A stretch of 64,000 nucleotides of DNA from Arenibacter amylolyticus (GTDB lineage Bacteria > Bacteroidota > Bacteroidia > Flavobacteriales > Flavobacteriaceae): the NCBI RefSeq assembly GCF_002150785.1, contig NZ_MTAZ01000004.1:1-64000 (forward strand), read 5' to 3'. The position numbers and the translations under genes were made by a program. Within the stretch, counting starts at the first letter, position 1. Each line of letters begins with the position of its first letter. The notes beneath the pieces are model-generated. The model saw only the letters and a program-made list of their open reading frames with translations. It was not told the DNA's origin and did no database searches. This document shows positions 1 through 9,522 of the stretch, one piece after another.

Positions 1-3000
1 AGGCTAACGCCACTACCCGCTACATAACAACGGTCCGTGGTGGCGGTCAAGATAGCCGCAGGGTCGCTTGGATTTGTAATATTAAAAGTGTCGGTCACTG
101 TACAACCACCGGCATCGGTAACGCGGATGGTGTAGGTGCCTGCTTGACTTAAACCGTTGAATACATTGCTAGACTGTGGTCCTAGGACCACGGTATTTGG
201 TTGTACCAACTCATAGGTATACCCTCCCCAGCCCTCAGTAGCGGTGATGGTCACCGATCCGTCGGCATTACAGGTCAATGGGGTAAGGTTATAGGTAAAG
301 GCTAGGGGGTTGGTAGGTTCGCTCACCGTAACGGTGGCCGTATCCGTACAGTTGGTAGTTTCGTCCGTAACCGTAATGGTATAGTCCCCGGCTACAAGAT
401 TCGTTAAAGTGATGGTGTTAGCAGACTGTCCTGTAATGGCAGTAGCTCCATTAATTGAGTAGCTGTACGTGGTGCTATAGTCGCTTACTTCAAAATCTAT
501 GGCTCCGTCCGCACTTCCTAAACAAGTTACATTATTAATTAGGGTACCATTTACCAGAATAGGATTTACGGGAGCAATGGTATAGGTCTCCATATAGGAA
601 CATCCTTTACTATCGGTTACTCTAAAAGAATAAGTATCGGGTGCCAAATTGTTAAAGGTGGCGGTCTTACCAGAGGCAGTAGTTGCAGCCATGGCTATGG
701 GGGCAATAATCTCTATGGTTAAGGGATCAATACCGTTTAATGCAGTTACCGTAACATTGGAGGTTTGGGTAGGGCAGTTTGGAGCTGTAGATGAAAAGCT
801 TAAATCGGTAGGCTCATCCATCGGATCCAATACAATGGTATTGGTAACAAAGGTACATTGGTTAGCATCTCTAATGGTAATATTGTAACTCCCACTGCCT
901 AGGTTGGAAAAAGTTTCGGAACCTGGGCCTGATACAAAATTCACCCCATCTATACTATAGGAATAGGGCGCAGTTCCGCCAGTAACATTTTGGGCTTCTA
1001 TGATGCCATCTTGAAGACAGCTATAGTCTTGCACAAGTACAGCATCCCCAGAAATTCCGGCAGTTTGCCCTCCAATGGTAAAGTTTTCTACAAAATCGCA
1101 ACTAGCTCCCCCCTTGGATTGTGCAAGGGTTACCGTATAATCGCCTTGTGGTAAATTGGTAAAGGTGCCCGAGGAGTTGGTAATCATACTTCCATCGGGG
1201 TAGGTTATGGTATAACTTACCTTATATCCATTGGTTGCGGTCATATTATAGGTAATTGACCCATCTTCCGATCCAAAGCAGCTTTCATCGGATACCGAAG
1301 TAGTGTATTCCACTGCTGGGACCAGATCAATGTTAACAGTATTGGAAAGTACATAACAATTGTTCCGATCTACCACTGCAAAAGTATAGTCGCCTGGCTC
1401 AAGAATGTCAAAGATCTGACTAGTTTGAAATTTATTAGGTGGTATTGAAGTGATATTTGGATAGGAGATAATTGTATTTCCATAGTCATCCACATAAGAC
1501 CAAATAGCATAGGTATGTGGTGTTTTACCCCCATAAGAGTCCATAAGAATATTACCCTCCCTACAGCTAATATGTTGGGAAATTCGGGCATTTAAGGTTA
1601 AATCGGCCTCACTGAGAACGTTCACCTTTTCTTCATAGAAACAACCATCATCAGTACGTACACGGATAATGTAATTGCCTGCATTTAAGTTTTGAAAGGT
1701 AAAGTTGTTGTCCGGTTGGGCAGTCTCCCTGTCCATTAGGGTGCCATTGCCACCGTTACTGCCATCGTCCAATCTTATTTCGTACTCATAATTGGCACGG
1801 ACATTAAGCGCTTGGATGTTTATGGAACCCAAGTCTGTACAATTAGCAGGGGTGCTAGTGATATTTACTTGTAATGCCCTATTTCGTATTCCAATATCTG
1901 GGGTAGTAAATTCACAGGAACCGTCAATGGGTTCTCCCGTATTGGGATCTAATTGCATAATACCCACTCGGTAAGCCCCGTTGGTATTAATGTCAAAACT
2001 AGGTCCGTTATTGGCACTGTAGGGTACTTCAATAGAATTGGTAGAAAGGTTATATAATTGGTACCCATATCCATTAGGTAGGTTAGTAACGGTAATATTT
2101 CCAGGGGTAGTACATATAATATCATTGGAGGTATATTGTATGTCCAGATTGTTTTGGAATACATTGAAATAGAACCTACTAAAACACCCTCCCTGGTAAT
2201 TTACTACCAATCGGTATTTTCCCTCCTGATTTGCTATAAAGCTATCGCCTACGGATACTTGGTTCCAAGTACAGGTTGCATTTTTGTTCCCACAGTCGTC
2301 CCCCGAATCCGCACAGCTACCTTCCACCAACCTTTCCCATACCATACTCTGGGCATCGGCAATATTTACTTGGATCAATTGGGAATCGTTCACCCCGCAC
2401 AGAAAAATCTTGGGCAAGGGGCTGCCATCCACGGAACAGCTCACAATCTCTCCCTGTACGTCGTTGGTTGGGTCAGTATCGCTATTGCTATTGTTGAAAA
2501 AATCGACAATAGGATTTGTTTGGGTGGTCCCAAATCGCTCTACGGTCAACACCTCTTGAAAACCTTTACAGGGATCGGCCACTATTTTATCAACAATATA
2601 GGTGCCAATATCCCGAACCACAAAGGTACTAAGATCATTATCCGGATCTCCATCGGTTATCAAAGTATCGGCGGCATCCAATACCCCGTTTCCGTTTTCG
2701 TCCTTATACCATTTATAATCATCAAAACCTTTTCCGGCTTCCAACACCACTTGTTCCCCACAAAGTTGCACGGTTCTGGCAAAAGAGCAGTTGGAAAGAT
2801 CGTCCAACAAAAAGTTGGTAGCTCCAGGAGTGGCAAAACCACATCCATCAAACTCGTACACGGAAGGATCATCGCTAATTACGTTACTGTTCAGTCGGCC
2901 TCTATAGGTAGAATAGGCCAAATTCTGAATAATATCCGAACAGGCATCTATGAAATCAAAACAGTTTTCCGCTACGGTAACCCGCATGCGAATACTATTG

Positions 3001-4449
3001 GCCGAGCGTCCTTTGGTCACCAAATTATTTGGAATAGTGAATATCACCGTCCTAGTAGCCGGATCGAAGGTATAAGTTACCCCTGCTGGTAGTATGAGGT
3101 TGGCCTCGTCCAGGGTAACATTTACAGGTAGAATATCCTTTATGGTATAATTTTCCGCATCATCGTTCCCCACATTTTGGAATTCCAATACGTAATCTAA
3201 GGTCTGGCCTAGGTTTACCCCCTGTCCGGTAATATCATTGCCCGCAATATCCTCTACGGTTTTCTTTAGGTTGATAACGGGTTCTATGATTTCTACATCA
3301 AAGGAAGTAAAGAAAATATCATATTTGTCCTGGGAGGAACTTGCACGTAAAATGGCCCCGGTTTCATTGTTGGGGATCACCCCATTGAGGGGGTTGTTGA
3401 TATTAAATAAATCCACATCCCACCCCAGGGTGTTCACTGAATTTGGATTTCGATCGGTTACTAGAGCGTCACCACTGGTAATATTACTATTGAAGAAATT
3501 ATTCGCAGGATTTACAGTGTTTCCTAATGGCGTAAACGACGCCATGGAGTTCGCTTTAATGGAGAGTCCGTCCCCACCAATTCTATTATCCCCCTCTAAG
3601 GCTGCCACCCCAAGTTGGGCTAATACCGGAAAAGGAGCGGGTAGGGTAGTAAAGCCATTGAACGGTATATCTACGGTCTCCCCGGATTTTATCCCGGCAT
3701 AACCATCAAAGGTGGTGATAAATTTTCCTGGTAGATTGGGATTCTCGTAGACCACTACCATTTTCCAACCCCCGGATACCCCGCCAGAAATAGCATCACC
3801 GGAACTCGCTTTTACATTAGCAACAAAATACTCCCCATTGGGATCGGCCAAGCTGGTAACTATGGAGGTAACATCCTTATAACAGGCATAGGGACTATAA
3901 TAATCAAAATCGGCATCCCCATCCCCGTCAAACAAGATCTCATCCGCCGTTAAATCCTGATAGGTCCCCCCTGGGACCTTAAACTTTAATTTATCAAAAT
4001 CACTCCTATCATCTTCCTTAAAAACTGCAGACCAATAGAGTCCCGCATAGCGTATTTTGGCACAACTTATATCGGGTACCGTTAAGGTGGCACTACTACT
4101 GCTAAAGGTAGAGGGGTCGCCATCGATATCGATATACTGCATATCCAAGTTGTCATTGTATTCCGATGAGCGCCCAGTCGCATTGTAAGGATCGTTGGCT
4201 GAGACAGGAGAAACCCAAACATCTTCCCAACTTGTACACCATCCCCATCTATTCCTTTTAATACATCTTCTTTCCCAATACCCATCTGCTTGCCTATTGA
4301 CAATATTATTCGCAATAAAAGTAATATCACCCCGTAATTCATCCTCATAACGAACCTCAAAATCGTTTTTCACCTGTGAAACCACAGTAAAAGTACCCAA
4401 CAGTAAAAAACAAGTTAAAAACAGATGTTTGAAGGATATTGGTTTCATT
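1..4449 (-). CDS. Giant SprB-like T9SS surface protein, C-terminus beyond the window
   Basis: The frame is open from the ATG at 4449 to base 1, giving 1,483 codons with no stop, so only the N-terminal part is visible. Residues 1-25 (MKPISFKHLFLTCFLLLG, ending VVSQ) form a Sec signal peptide. Next come a Trp/Cys-rich beta region, a DUF11-like adhesin segment near residues 390-470 (KTVEDIAGNDITGQGVNLG), and from about residue 740 a tandem array of roughly 80-110-residue SprB-like beta repeats. These repeats carry motifs such as SCFGSEDGSI, CLGSADGAI and YTITVTD. The family is cell-surface adhesins moved or anchored by the T9SS and gliding machinery. Inference: a type-B C-terminal sorting domain lies left of the window. 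The gene sits 432 bp downstream of a PorP/SprF gene and has its own putative promoter. An SprB orthologue or another giant adhesin cannot be told apart without the C-terminus. Confidence 0.85.
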
Positions 4450-4568
4450 TGCAAACGGGTTTGGTTGTAAAAAGCGCCCTATTCAAAAGAGGACAGATGC
4501 TAAAAAAAGGTGTTTTAAATAGTTTTAAACCATTGAATCAGGTAGTTATAACCACCCGAAACACCTAC

Positions 4569-4641
4569 TAACAAATATTGACCTTAAGAGGGAGTACGTG
4601 AATTTATTGTTGTAGAGCGGTATAATTTTGTTGTGAAACCC
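4569..4641 (-). promoter_or_regulatory. Phased upstream element, copy B (giant surface gene)
   Basis: Read toward the gene, the blocks in order are GGGTTTCACAAC, ACAAC, TAAATTCAC and ATATTTGTTA. The same four blocks occur without a gap at 9371-9443 upstream of the other surface-protein gene. AATATTTG fits the Bacteroidota -7 box (TAnnTTTG) with one mismatch, and the conserved TTCAC sits exactly 19 bp upstream, in the -33 position. The element ends 119 bp before the start codon. Inference: a shared promoter with an activator site upstream. Confidence 0.6.
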
Positions 4642-4830
4642 CGATTAGGCATGGTCAGAATTATTTTCCTTAAACAACTCTAAAAAGGGGTGTCCGACCA
4701 AACCCCTATATAACCGATAACGGTGCCCCGGCCGACAACCGAATTAAAGATTTCTTTCGCGATTTATCGATTAATTTTGTAGTAAAAAGGGAACAAGGAG
4801 ATGCCCTAATAAGGAGAAAGCGGTCTTCTA

Positions 4831-4848
4831 AAAACCACTAATTTGTGG
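4831..4848 (-). terminator. Weak hairpin downstream of PorP/SprF gene
   Basis: On the minus strand, CCAC and GGTG-type arms (CCACAAATTAGTGG) are followed by five T residues about 30 bp after the stop of the PorP/SprF gene. The stem is only 4 bp with a possible extra wobble pair, so this is a weak terminator at best and could be incidental. Confidence 0.3.
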
Positions 4849-4881
4849 CTGCATAAAGCTTCGGTGCTTAATAGCATTTTT

Positions 4882-6960
4882 TTAGGTAACCTGACTAGAG
4901 GATACCTTCATAATCCACATCTTATCGTTATACGTTTTGCTTAATTTGGTGTAATAAGATTCCAAGGCATTGTCCCAAGTACTGTGTTTCTTTAAGAAAA
5001 CATACCGATAGTTATTTTTAGGGTTGATGAAGTAACTGGCACTATACCCTTGGGAGTTCAATAATTTAACAAACCTGTTAGCATTATTGGTATTGGCAAA
5101 AACATTGGCTATGATATAATAGGAAGTCTTCCCTCCTGTAGTAACCTCTACGGCCGCTACTTCCTTTCCGCCTACATTGTCCTTGACTATCACATTTTTG
5201 TGCAGTGAATCTTCATCATACTGGCCAGCCGTGTTCTTTAGCTTTTGAACATTGTTCACGTAGGCCTTTTGCGTATCCGTGCGGTTATCCACATTCATGA
5301 TCCACAAATCGTCCTCATAAGCTCCACCAAATTTAGATTTATGGGCGGCTAGGGCCTCCTGCCACGTATCGTACCTTTCTAGGTATACGTAATTTAATCC
5401 ATTCCTAGAATTTGTAAAATGGTTTGCGTGAACCCCTTTTTGAGAAAGTTTCTCCACAAATTGATCCCTATAGCGCTTGCCTTTGTAGACATTGGCCACC
5501 ACGTAATACCCATTTTCTACTCCCTCTAAGTTCCGAAACTTTTTTGTTTTTACAGTTTGTTCTTTCGGGAGCTGCGAAACCCCATCTTTAACAGTAATGC
5601 TCTTATTGGTACTGCGGGCCATGTTATCAGTATGGACCACCTTACTACCGGGGCCCTTGGCCTGTAAAGCTTCTTTTATACTAATTGGTTTTTTATTCGT
5701 GTTTTCTTTGGATGCTTCAAGAGCCAAGGGAGTCTTTTGATTATTGGGCAGGTACATGTTTCTAGCTTTGGTCTCTAGGTCTGGCCGCTTTCCTTGGGTC
5801 TCCTCCCTTACCATTTTCATAACCATATGAAACCTGCGTTCCAAATCCCTTTGCCTGTTAGCCTCCAAGGAATCTAACCTAAAAATCAATTCAGAAAGAA
5901 TCTGATCATTTTCTGCAAGGGTCTGTTTAAGTTTCTCCAGCTCCTCCTGTTGGGACAGCGCATCCTTCTCTGGTACAAGCTCATTAGCTACCAGCTGATC
6001 GTTATTATCCTCTAGCATAACCCTATCTTCGGTTAGATTTGGGGTGATGGAGTAGGCAAATGAAATTTCATGTGTCAATCCAAAATTGTCAAAGTTATTA
6101 GACAATCCCTTCTCCATAGTATAACCCAATGAAAGCCGCTGATTGAGGTTAAATCCGATACCTGCAGAGGCACCGTAAAAATCGTCGTAGCCAGTTTGCA
6201 ACCAGCCAATTTTAGGCAGGTCTAAGATTAGGCTTCCTCCCAACACCACTTCTTCATTGCCCACCTTTCTAACGCGTACCAAGGGCATTAACCGTCCCTG
6301 TTCCAATAGGCCACTTCCATTTTTAAACTCATGGGTATATTGAAGGTGACTGGAAAATGTCTTGTCTTTAAATTCACTTACTGTGGAACTGCTCTTTAGG
6401 TTGTAGTCGAACAAGTTTTCCGCAAAAACTCCGAAATCGAAGGCACCATAGGAAATATTGAAACCGGGTTGAAAAGACAACAGATTGGATTCCTGTAGGC
6501 CATCCAAGGAAGGGTCGTTAGGATCTAATACCGATGCCCTGTTCCTATCAAAACCGCTGTTGTAATACGCCAAATTTGCACCAAAGGTAAAATTGCTCTT
6601 TTCGCTCAGTTTAATGCCATAGGCATAATTTGCCATCACCCCGTAATTGGTAATCATTCCTTCCCTTTGGGTATATAAACTTAGTCCCAGGCCATTGCGA
6701 TCGCTTACCCTTCCACTATAACTTAAAAAATAATCTTGATTGTTATCGTCAAAAGATACCGATTGGTTTCTATGTAGGAGATTAATATAGGACTTGTTTT
6801 CCCTCACCGTAGAAAAGGTGGGGTTAATTAGGAACCGGTTAAACTTTAGCAAGTTTTGTGAAGGCACATCGTAGGCAATAAACGGATCATCCTCTTGGGC
6901 ATTTATAGCGGTAAACGCCAGAAGGAAAAATACGATGTATATAAAATTCTTCTTGTACAT
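4882..6960 (-). CDS. PorP/SprF-family T9SS outer-membrane protein with C-terminal SPOR-like repeats
   Basis: This 692-residue protein has a signal peptide (MYKKNFIYIVFFLLAFTAINAQ) and a PorP/SprF-type beta-barrel region at about 25-315 (LINPTFSTVRENKSYINLLHR). A charged coiled coil follows at about 330-390, then a low-complexity linker. It ends in two SPOR-like repeats at about 482-560 and 610-690, each reading YYxxANV...FVxxLxxxG...Y.YVxLxxxxTWxxAL...WIM.V. PorP/SprF proteins tether T9SS cargo at the outer membrane, and ordinary members are about 300 residues. SPOR domains normally bind denuded peptidoglycan, so this protein could bridge wall and outer membrane (inference). It begins 6 bp after the upstream surface-protein gene and is clearly co-transcribed with it. 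The barrel assignment is firm; the SPOR assignment is by pattern only. Confidence 0.85.
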   Translation of the reverse strand: MYKKNFIYIVFFLLAFTAINAQEDDPFIAYDVPSQNLLKFNRFLINPTFSTVRENKSYINLLHRNQSVSFDDNNQDYFLSYSGRVSDRNGLGLSLYTQREGMITNYGVMANYAYGIKLSEKSNFTFGANLAYYNSGFDRNRASVLDPNDPSLDGLQESNLLSFQPGFNISYGAFDFGVFAENLFDYNLKSSSTVSEFKDKTFSSHLQYTHEFKNGSGLLEQGRLMPLVRVRKVGNEEVVLGGSLILDLPKIGWLQTGYDDFYGASAGIGFNLNQRLSLGYTMEKGLSNNFDNFGLTHEISFAYSITPNLTEDRVMLEDNNDQLVANELVPEKDALSQQEELEKLKQTLAENDQILSELIFRLDSLEANRQRDLERRFHMVMKMVREETQGKRPDLETKARNMYLPNNQKTPLALEASKENTNKKPISIKEALQAKGPGSKVVHTDNMARSTNKSITVKDGVSQLPKEQTVKTKKFRNLEGVENGYYVVANVYKGKRYRDQFVEKLSQKGVHANHFTNSRNGLNYVYLERYDTWQEALAAHKSKFGGAYEDDLWIMNVDNRTDTQKAYVNNVQKLKNTAGQYDEDSLHKNVIVKDNVGGKEVAAVEVTTGGKTSYYIIANVFANTNNANRFVKLLNSQGYSASYFINPKNNYRYVFLKKHSTWDNALESYYTKLSKTYNDKMWIMKVSSSQVT

Positions 6961-6966
6961 AGTGCC

Positions 6967-9234
6967 TTAACGTATTACGGTTATAGTTCCTTTCTTTAAA
7001 GTCTTATTTGCTTTTCTAATGGTATAATAGAATACCATATTCTGCCTGGGGAAATTCATGGAAGCCGCTGGCCAATTGTTTTGGTATTGAAATTGGTTGA
7101 GCACCTCTTGTCCTTTTTGATTATAAATAATAACCTGGATCTCCGGATCCTTGGTATAGGAATTTGGGAGCACCCAAACATCATTATATCCATCCCCATT
7201 GGCAGTTACCACATTGGGTACCCCAAAGGTATCCTGATAGGTAACCACAAAGGTTTTGCTTACTTGGCAATCGTTCACCAATCCTACCACCCTATAGGTT
7301 CCTTCTTGGGTTAGGGTTAAAGAGTCCGAATCTCCCAACAACATATTATTTTCATTGAACCATTGGTAACTGCTGGCCCCACTGGCATAAATTTCTTTAC
7401 TGCTCCCTTCAGGAAACAAAATCTCACCGCCTGCAGGGTTCAAAATTAGTAAAGAATCGTCCAAGGTAGTAATTACCACTTCATTTGATAGTAGGTCACA
7501 ACCGTTTTTATTTACGGTTAGTTGATAAGTTCCCGGTTCGGAAACGCTTAACACCTCCGCAGTATCTGGCAACAGGCTGCCATCCTTGGACCAATAAAAA
7601 GTTTCCCCGCTCAGTGCGGTATCACTACTAATGCTCACCAGATCGGAGGGACTGCAAAATAAGGTAGCGGTACTAGAAATGGTAAGAATCTCATTAGATT
7701 GCAATTGAACAGGCAGAATATTGGAAACCGATGTAAAACTATCTAAGGAAGCGTTTATCGCATAATTTCCATTTTCAGCAGTATCAGTAAAGCTAATGGT
7801 ACTGGAATTAGCTGCTGCCACGTTAGATCCATCCTTGGTCCACTGATAAATAAAGTCAGGTTCTAATTCCGAGGTCACCTCCAACTTAGATCCATCGGAT
7901 AAAATCGCATCTATCTTAGTTACTTCCAAGGCAATACTCGTATTAACACAATCGGTATATTCTGTAACATAATCTATGGTCAACTCAAAATTGGCAGGTA
8001 GTACCACGGTTGTAGGATCGCTGATTTTGGTGGTAATTGGGCAACTCCCGCCACTATAGGTAACCTCCGCGTGATAAACCCCATCCGAATTGGCGGTTAA
8101 GCTACTTCCCGTTTCCCCACTCAGTGCAACACTATCTTTGTACCATTGATAGGTTACTGGCGAGGTATCTGCCGACACGTTTAAATTAATTGATTTTCCT
8201 GGTAAGAGGACCATATTTGCCGGATTGTCCCTACTCACCGTAAAGTCACCTGCCTGGGTTATGGTCAGGGGACTGGAAGTTTCGGTGCATATTCCGTTGC
8301 CTTGAACTTGGACGGTGTAATTCCCAGGGAATTGGGCATCGTTGGTATTAATAGTATAGGTATAAGCCCCCAAGGTACTTGGTTGTATAACACTACCATC
8401 TTTAAACCAGGTATAATACAGATCCGCATAGTTCATATTGGCCTCTAAAGGAGCTACTGCTTCCCCGGTACACAAAGCAGCTTTCGTTGGGGGGTTTATT
8501 TCCAATCCCACGCTGCTCCCTACCTGTACTTCAATGGAGAGAGACTGTGTATTGGATGATCCGGAACATGTAGCCCCATAATCCAATTCCACCACATAGA
8601 ATCCGCCTTCAGAGACTTCAATAGACGGTCCGTGGCCTGCCACGGTGAAAGGCGAAGTGTCCTTATACCAATTATACCGATAGGTTTCTGCATTGGCTAT
8701 ATTGTATACTTCTAGGGTGGTGGTCCCTCCATCGCAAAGCTCTACCTTCATAGCGGGGCTAGGGGCTGTATCGCCCATTTCCCTAATTTGAAGGGGGGAA
8801 TTATAATCGATATAATACATTTCAAAAGCGTCCGATACTGGACTGGTTTTAGCCGGATTGGTACTTCTTACGCGGAAGCGATATCCATCTCCCCGAGTAG
8901 TATTAGGCAGGGAAAAACTAAAGTTGAAGTCGAAATTAGCATTCTTGTCCGAAACCCTGGATAGTTCTGTTGGATTGGTAAACACGCCATTGGCATCGGA
9001 CAATTCCAAAATAAATTCGTTATCCGCCGCAACACTCGGCAACCAGGTGAAATTTACAAAGTACTCATTGAAACTCTCCGAACCACAGGCCGCCGTCCAG
9101 ACAGAATTCCCCGCTAAATTGGGATTATCCGCAGGTGTAGGCTTGTTTAAGGTCTGGGCACTACCAAAGGTCATTCCCAAAGCGAGATAGCTCAGAAAAA
9201 TCATTAAGATTCCGTTTGGTAGGTTAAGTTTCAT
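6967..9234 (-). CDS. Type-B T9SS cargo protein with Ig/PKD-like domains
   Basis: The 755-residue secreted protein has a signal peptide (MKLNLPNGILMIFLSYLALGMTFGSAQ), an N-terminal beta domain, and several Ig/PKD-like domains recognisable by repeated YxWxKDG motifs (YNWYKD, YTWFKDG, YQWYKD, YQWTKDG, YWSKDG, YQWFNEN). The last 85 residues contain VPNVVTANGDGYNDVWVLPN and end in a short basic strand. This is the gliding-motility-associated C-terminal (CHU_C, type-B) sorting domain used for T9SS export. It is the first gene of an operon with the PorP/SprF protein, matching the adhesin-then-SprF order known from sprB-sprF. Its 5' region carries the phased element at 9371-9443. Ligand unknown. Confidence 0.88.
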   Translation of the reverse strand: MKLNLPNGILMIFLSYLALGMTFGSAQTLNKPTPADNPNLAGNSVWTAACGSESFNEYFVNFTWLPSVAADNEFILELSDANGVFTNPTELSRVSDKNANFDFNFSFSLPNTTRGDGYRFRVRSTNPAKTSPVSDAFEMYYIDYNSPLQIREMGDTAPSPAMKVELCDGGTTTLEVYNIANAETYRYNWYKDTSPFTVAGHGPSIEVSEGGFYVVELDYGATCSGSSNTQSLSIEVQVGSSVGLEINPPTKAALCTGEAVAPLEANMNYADLYYTWFKDGSVIQPSTLGAYTYTINTNDAQFPGNYTVQVQGNGICTETSSPLTITQAGDFTVSRDNPANMVLLPGKSINLNVSADTSPVTYQWYKDSVALSGETGSSLTANSDGVYHAEVTYSGGSCPITTKISDPTTVVLPANFELTIDYVTEYTDCVNTSIALEVTKIDAILSDGSKLEVTSELEPDFIYQWTKDGSNVAAANSSTISFTDTAENGNYAINASLDSFTSVSNILPVQLQSNEILTISSTATLFCSPSDLVSISSDTALSGETFYWSKDGSLLPDTAEVLSVSEPGTYQLTVNKNGCDLLSNEVVITTLDDSLLILNPAGGEILFPEGSSKEIYASGASSYQWFNENNMLLGDSDSLTLTQEGTYRVVGLVNDCQVSKTFVVTYQDTFGVPNVVTANGDGYNDVWVLPNSYTKDPEIQVIIYNQKGQEVLNQFQYQNNWPAASMNFPRQNMVFYYTIRKANKTLKKGTITVIR

Positions 9235-9370
9235 ATCTTTTTTGATTTGAGCAACATTCAGCGGTCAATTTAGTGTGAATTAGGCCTAAAATTAATGGCT
9301 AAATTGTTGATATCTAAGGGATAACTTTTTTGATACTCCCTCTAACACCCTCATTTTCAAAGAAAGGGGG

Positions 9371-9443
9371 TAACAAATATGTCCTTTTACAAAGGGCTAG
9401 TGAATTTAAAGTTGTCAGCTTTCCCAAAAACGTTGTGAAACCC
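9371..9443 (-). promoter_or_regulatory. Phased upstream element, copy A (type-B cargo gene)
   Basis: This has the same block order and identical spacing as copy B at 4569-4641: GGGTTTCACAAC, ACAAC 21 bp later, TAAATTCAC 11 bp after that, then ATATTTGTTA 29 bp on. By eye 45 of 73 positions match, and almost all matches fall in these blocks. CATATTTG resembles the -7 box, with TTCAC in place of the usual TTG at the -33 position. The element ends 136 bp before the start codon at 9234. Confidence 0.6.
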
Positions 9444-9474
9444 ACTTTCTTGTATGCTTGCCACTTTTTATAGA

Positions 9475-9504
9475 CTGCTTATACTTGTAATTTCGTTATC
9501 TTTG
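9475..9504 (+). promoter_or_regulatory. Promoter of glnS
   Basis: A perfect Bacteroidota -7 box, TATCTTTG (9497-9504), lies 18 bp before the ATG at 9523. CTG sits at 9475-9477 with the standard 19-bp spacing for the -33 TTG. Transcription would begin near 9511, which rules out the upstream in-frame ATG at 9454 as the start. Confidence 0.6.
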
Positions 9505-9522
9505 CTCCTCAAAATTAAGAAT

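Larger units (their letters stand above)
4450..4881. other. 432-bp intergenic region upstream of the giant gene
   Basis: There is no convincing gene here. It holds the phased upstream element at 4569-4641 (listed separately) and a weak hairpin near the PorP/SprF stop. A distant inverted pair AGGTGTTT / AAACACCT (about 4508 and 4559) surrounds an AT-rich stretch and may be chance. A leader of about 115 nt before the giant gene is implied if the element is its promoter. Confidence 0.5.

Noticed and set aside
649-888. Short plus-strand frames within 1-4 kb
   Set aside because: All lie opposite the giant gene and reflect its Thr/Val/Asn-rich repeat codons. No start signals or domains are seen.
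2136-3092. 318-codon open frame on the plus strand
   Set aside because: It is antisense to the giant surface-protein gene, whose frame is continuous and carries recognisable domains. The predicted product shows no family and an odd composition.
4508-4566. Inverted pair AGGTGTTT / AAACACCT as a terminator or operator
   Set aside because: The arms are over 50 bp apart with an AT-rich loop and no T-run. A chance match is likely.
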